In this document: piece after piece, positions 40,116 through 40,302 of the stretch | How the letters are laid out: the number at the start of each line of letters is the position of its first letter | Position numbering within the stretch: position 1 is the first letter of the stretch | Origin: JBMTVN01 sp046047235 | GTDB lineage: Bacteria > Verrucomicrobiota > Verrucomicrobiia > Limisphaerales > JAHDYP01 | DNA length: 40,302 nt | Assembly: GCA_046047235.1 (NCBI GenBank) | Contig: JBJOII010000052.1 | Span: 1 to 40,302 of the forward strand | Direction: 5' to 3' | Notes under the pieces: model-generated | The model's database searches: none | Seen by the model: the letters and a program-made list of their open reading frames with translations, nothing else | Told to the model about the DNA's origin: nothing | Translations under genes and position numbers: made by a program

Positions 40116-40302
40116 TCCTGGTCAGGAGAGGGGAGAGAGAGGAGAGGGGAGAGTGCTTGGGAGCAGCGGTTGCGCTATTTTGGCCATTGGCTAGCGATAC
40201 ACGAAGCGGCGTTGGTTGAGAAAGGGAAATTGTGGTGCAGACGGCTGGGGGGCTCCTTTCATCTCTGCTATCGGAGCACAACCTACTGGAAACCTCGGCG
40301 CT
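40116..40302. other. Right-edge intergenic stretch
   Basis: A GA-rich tract (40125-40152) of the type found in the other gaps is followed by sequence in which no gene start, RNA or repeat could be recognised. Confidence 0.4.

Noticed and set aside
38461..40281. 606-codon - strand frame rich in Pro and Arg
   Set aside because: It overlaps the acyltransferase in another frame and part of the pseudopilin in antisense, and no domain is recognisable. High GC keeps it open.

Overview
This 40.3 kb window is a high-GC bacterial chromosome segment that most resembles the Verrucomicrobiota. That placement is an inference. It rests on a lone pseudopilin with a C-terminal H-X9-DG motif, large secreted proteins with LVIVD-type beta-propeller or InlB-like repeats, a Tat-exported aldo/keto reductase, a stand-alone xylose-isomerase-like barrel, and gene order typical of that phylum. 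No rRNA, tRNA, CRISPR array, insertion sequence or phage gene was seen. The + strand is visibly enriched in G and T over C and A from end to end, whichever way the genes point: + genes end codons in G/T and - genes end them in C/A. The window therefore looks like one replication arm with no origin or terminus inside it.

Layout. 0-4.3 kb: the 3' end of an unidentified gene, purF, and a convergent trpA / mannose-1-phosphate guanylyltransferase / DUF971 run. 4.3-9.6 kb: two large secreted proteins facing each other across a repeat-filled gap. 9.9-12.9 kb: a porin-cytochrome pair, consisting of a multiheme c-type lipoprotein and an MtrB/PioB-type 704-residue outer-membrane barrel; this is the hallmark of electron transfer across the outer membrane. 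13.1-18.2 kb: lysA, a LolA-like envelope protein, lon and a small heat-shock protein. 18.5-25.4 kb: a NarL-type two-component pair with a multi-PAS kinase, a half-PAS remnant, mgtE, a UPF0316 membrane protein, an RRM protein with a long AT-rich leader, a 45-residue membrane peptide and a single-domain response regulator. 25.6-28.8 kb: a compact + strand operon of a broken DegT-type aminotransferase, a GH84 O-GlcNAcase very like the catalytic half of human OGA, and a GNAT protein resembling the HAT-like C-terminal domain of human OGA. 29.1-37.6 kb: an M16 protease, an aldo/keto reductase, a GH13 amylase-family enzyme, a secreted LIM/DA1-like protein whose zinc-peptidase motif has lost its glutamate, a sugar isomerase-like protein and a 58-residue protein. 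37.9-40.1 kb: a pseudopilin and an OpgC-like acyltransferase.

The gaps between genes are unusual. Many hold tandem 7-nt repeats such as GGGCTGA, GGAGATG and GGAGTTA with G-quadruplex potential, degenerate CGATNN hexamer arrays, GA-rich tracts and other modules that recur in a fixed order. The best candidates for new biology are the split OGA-like operon, the LIM/DA1 pseudo-peptidase and this mosaic repeat system.
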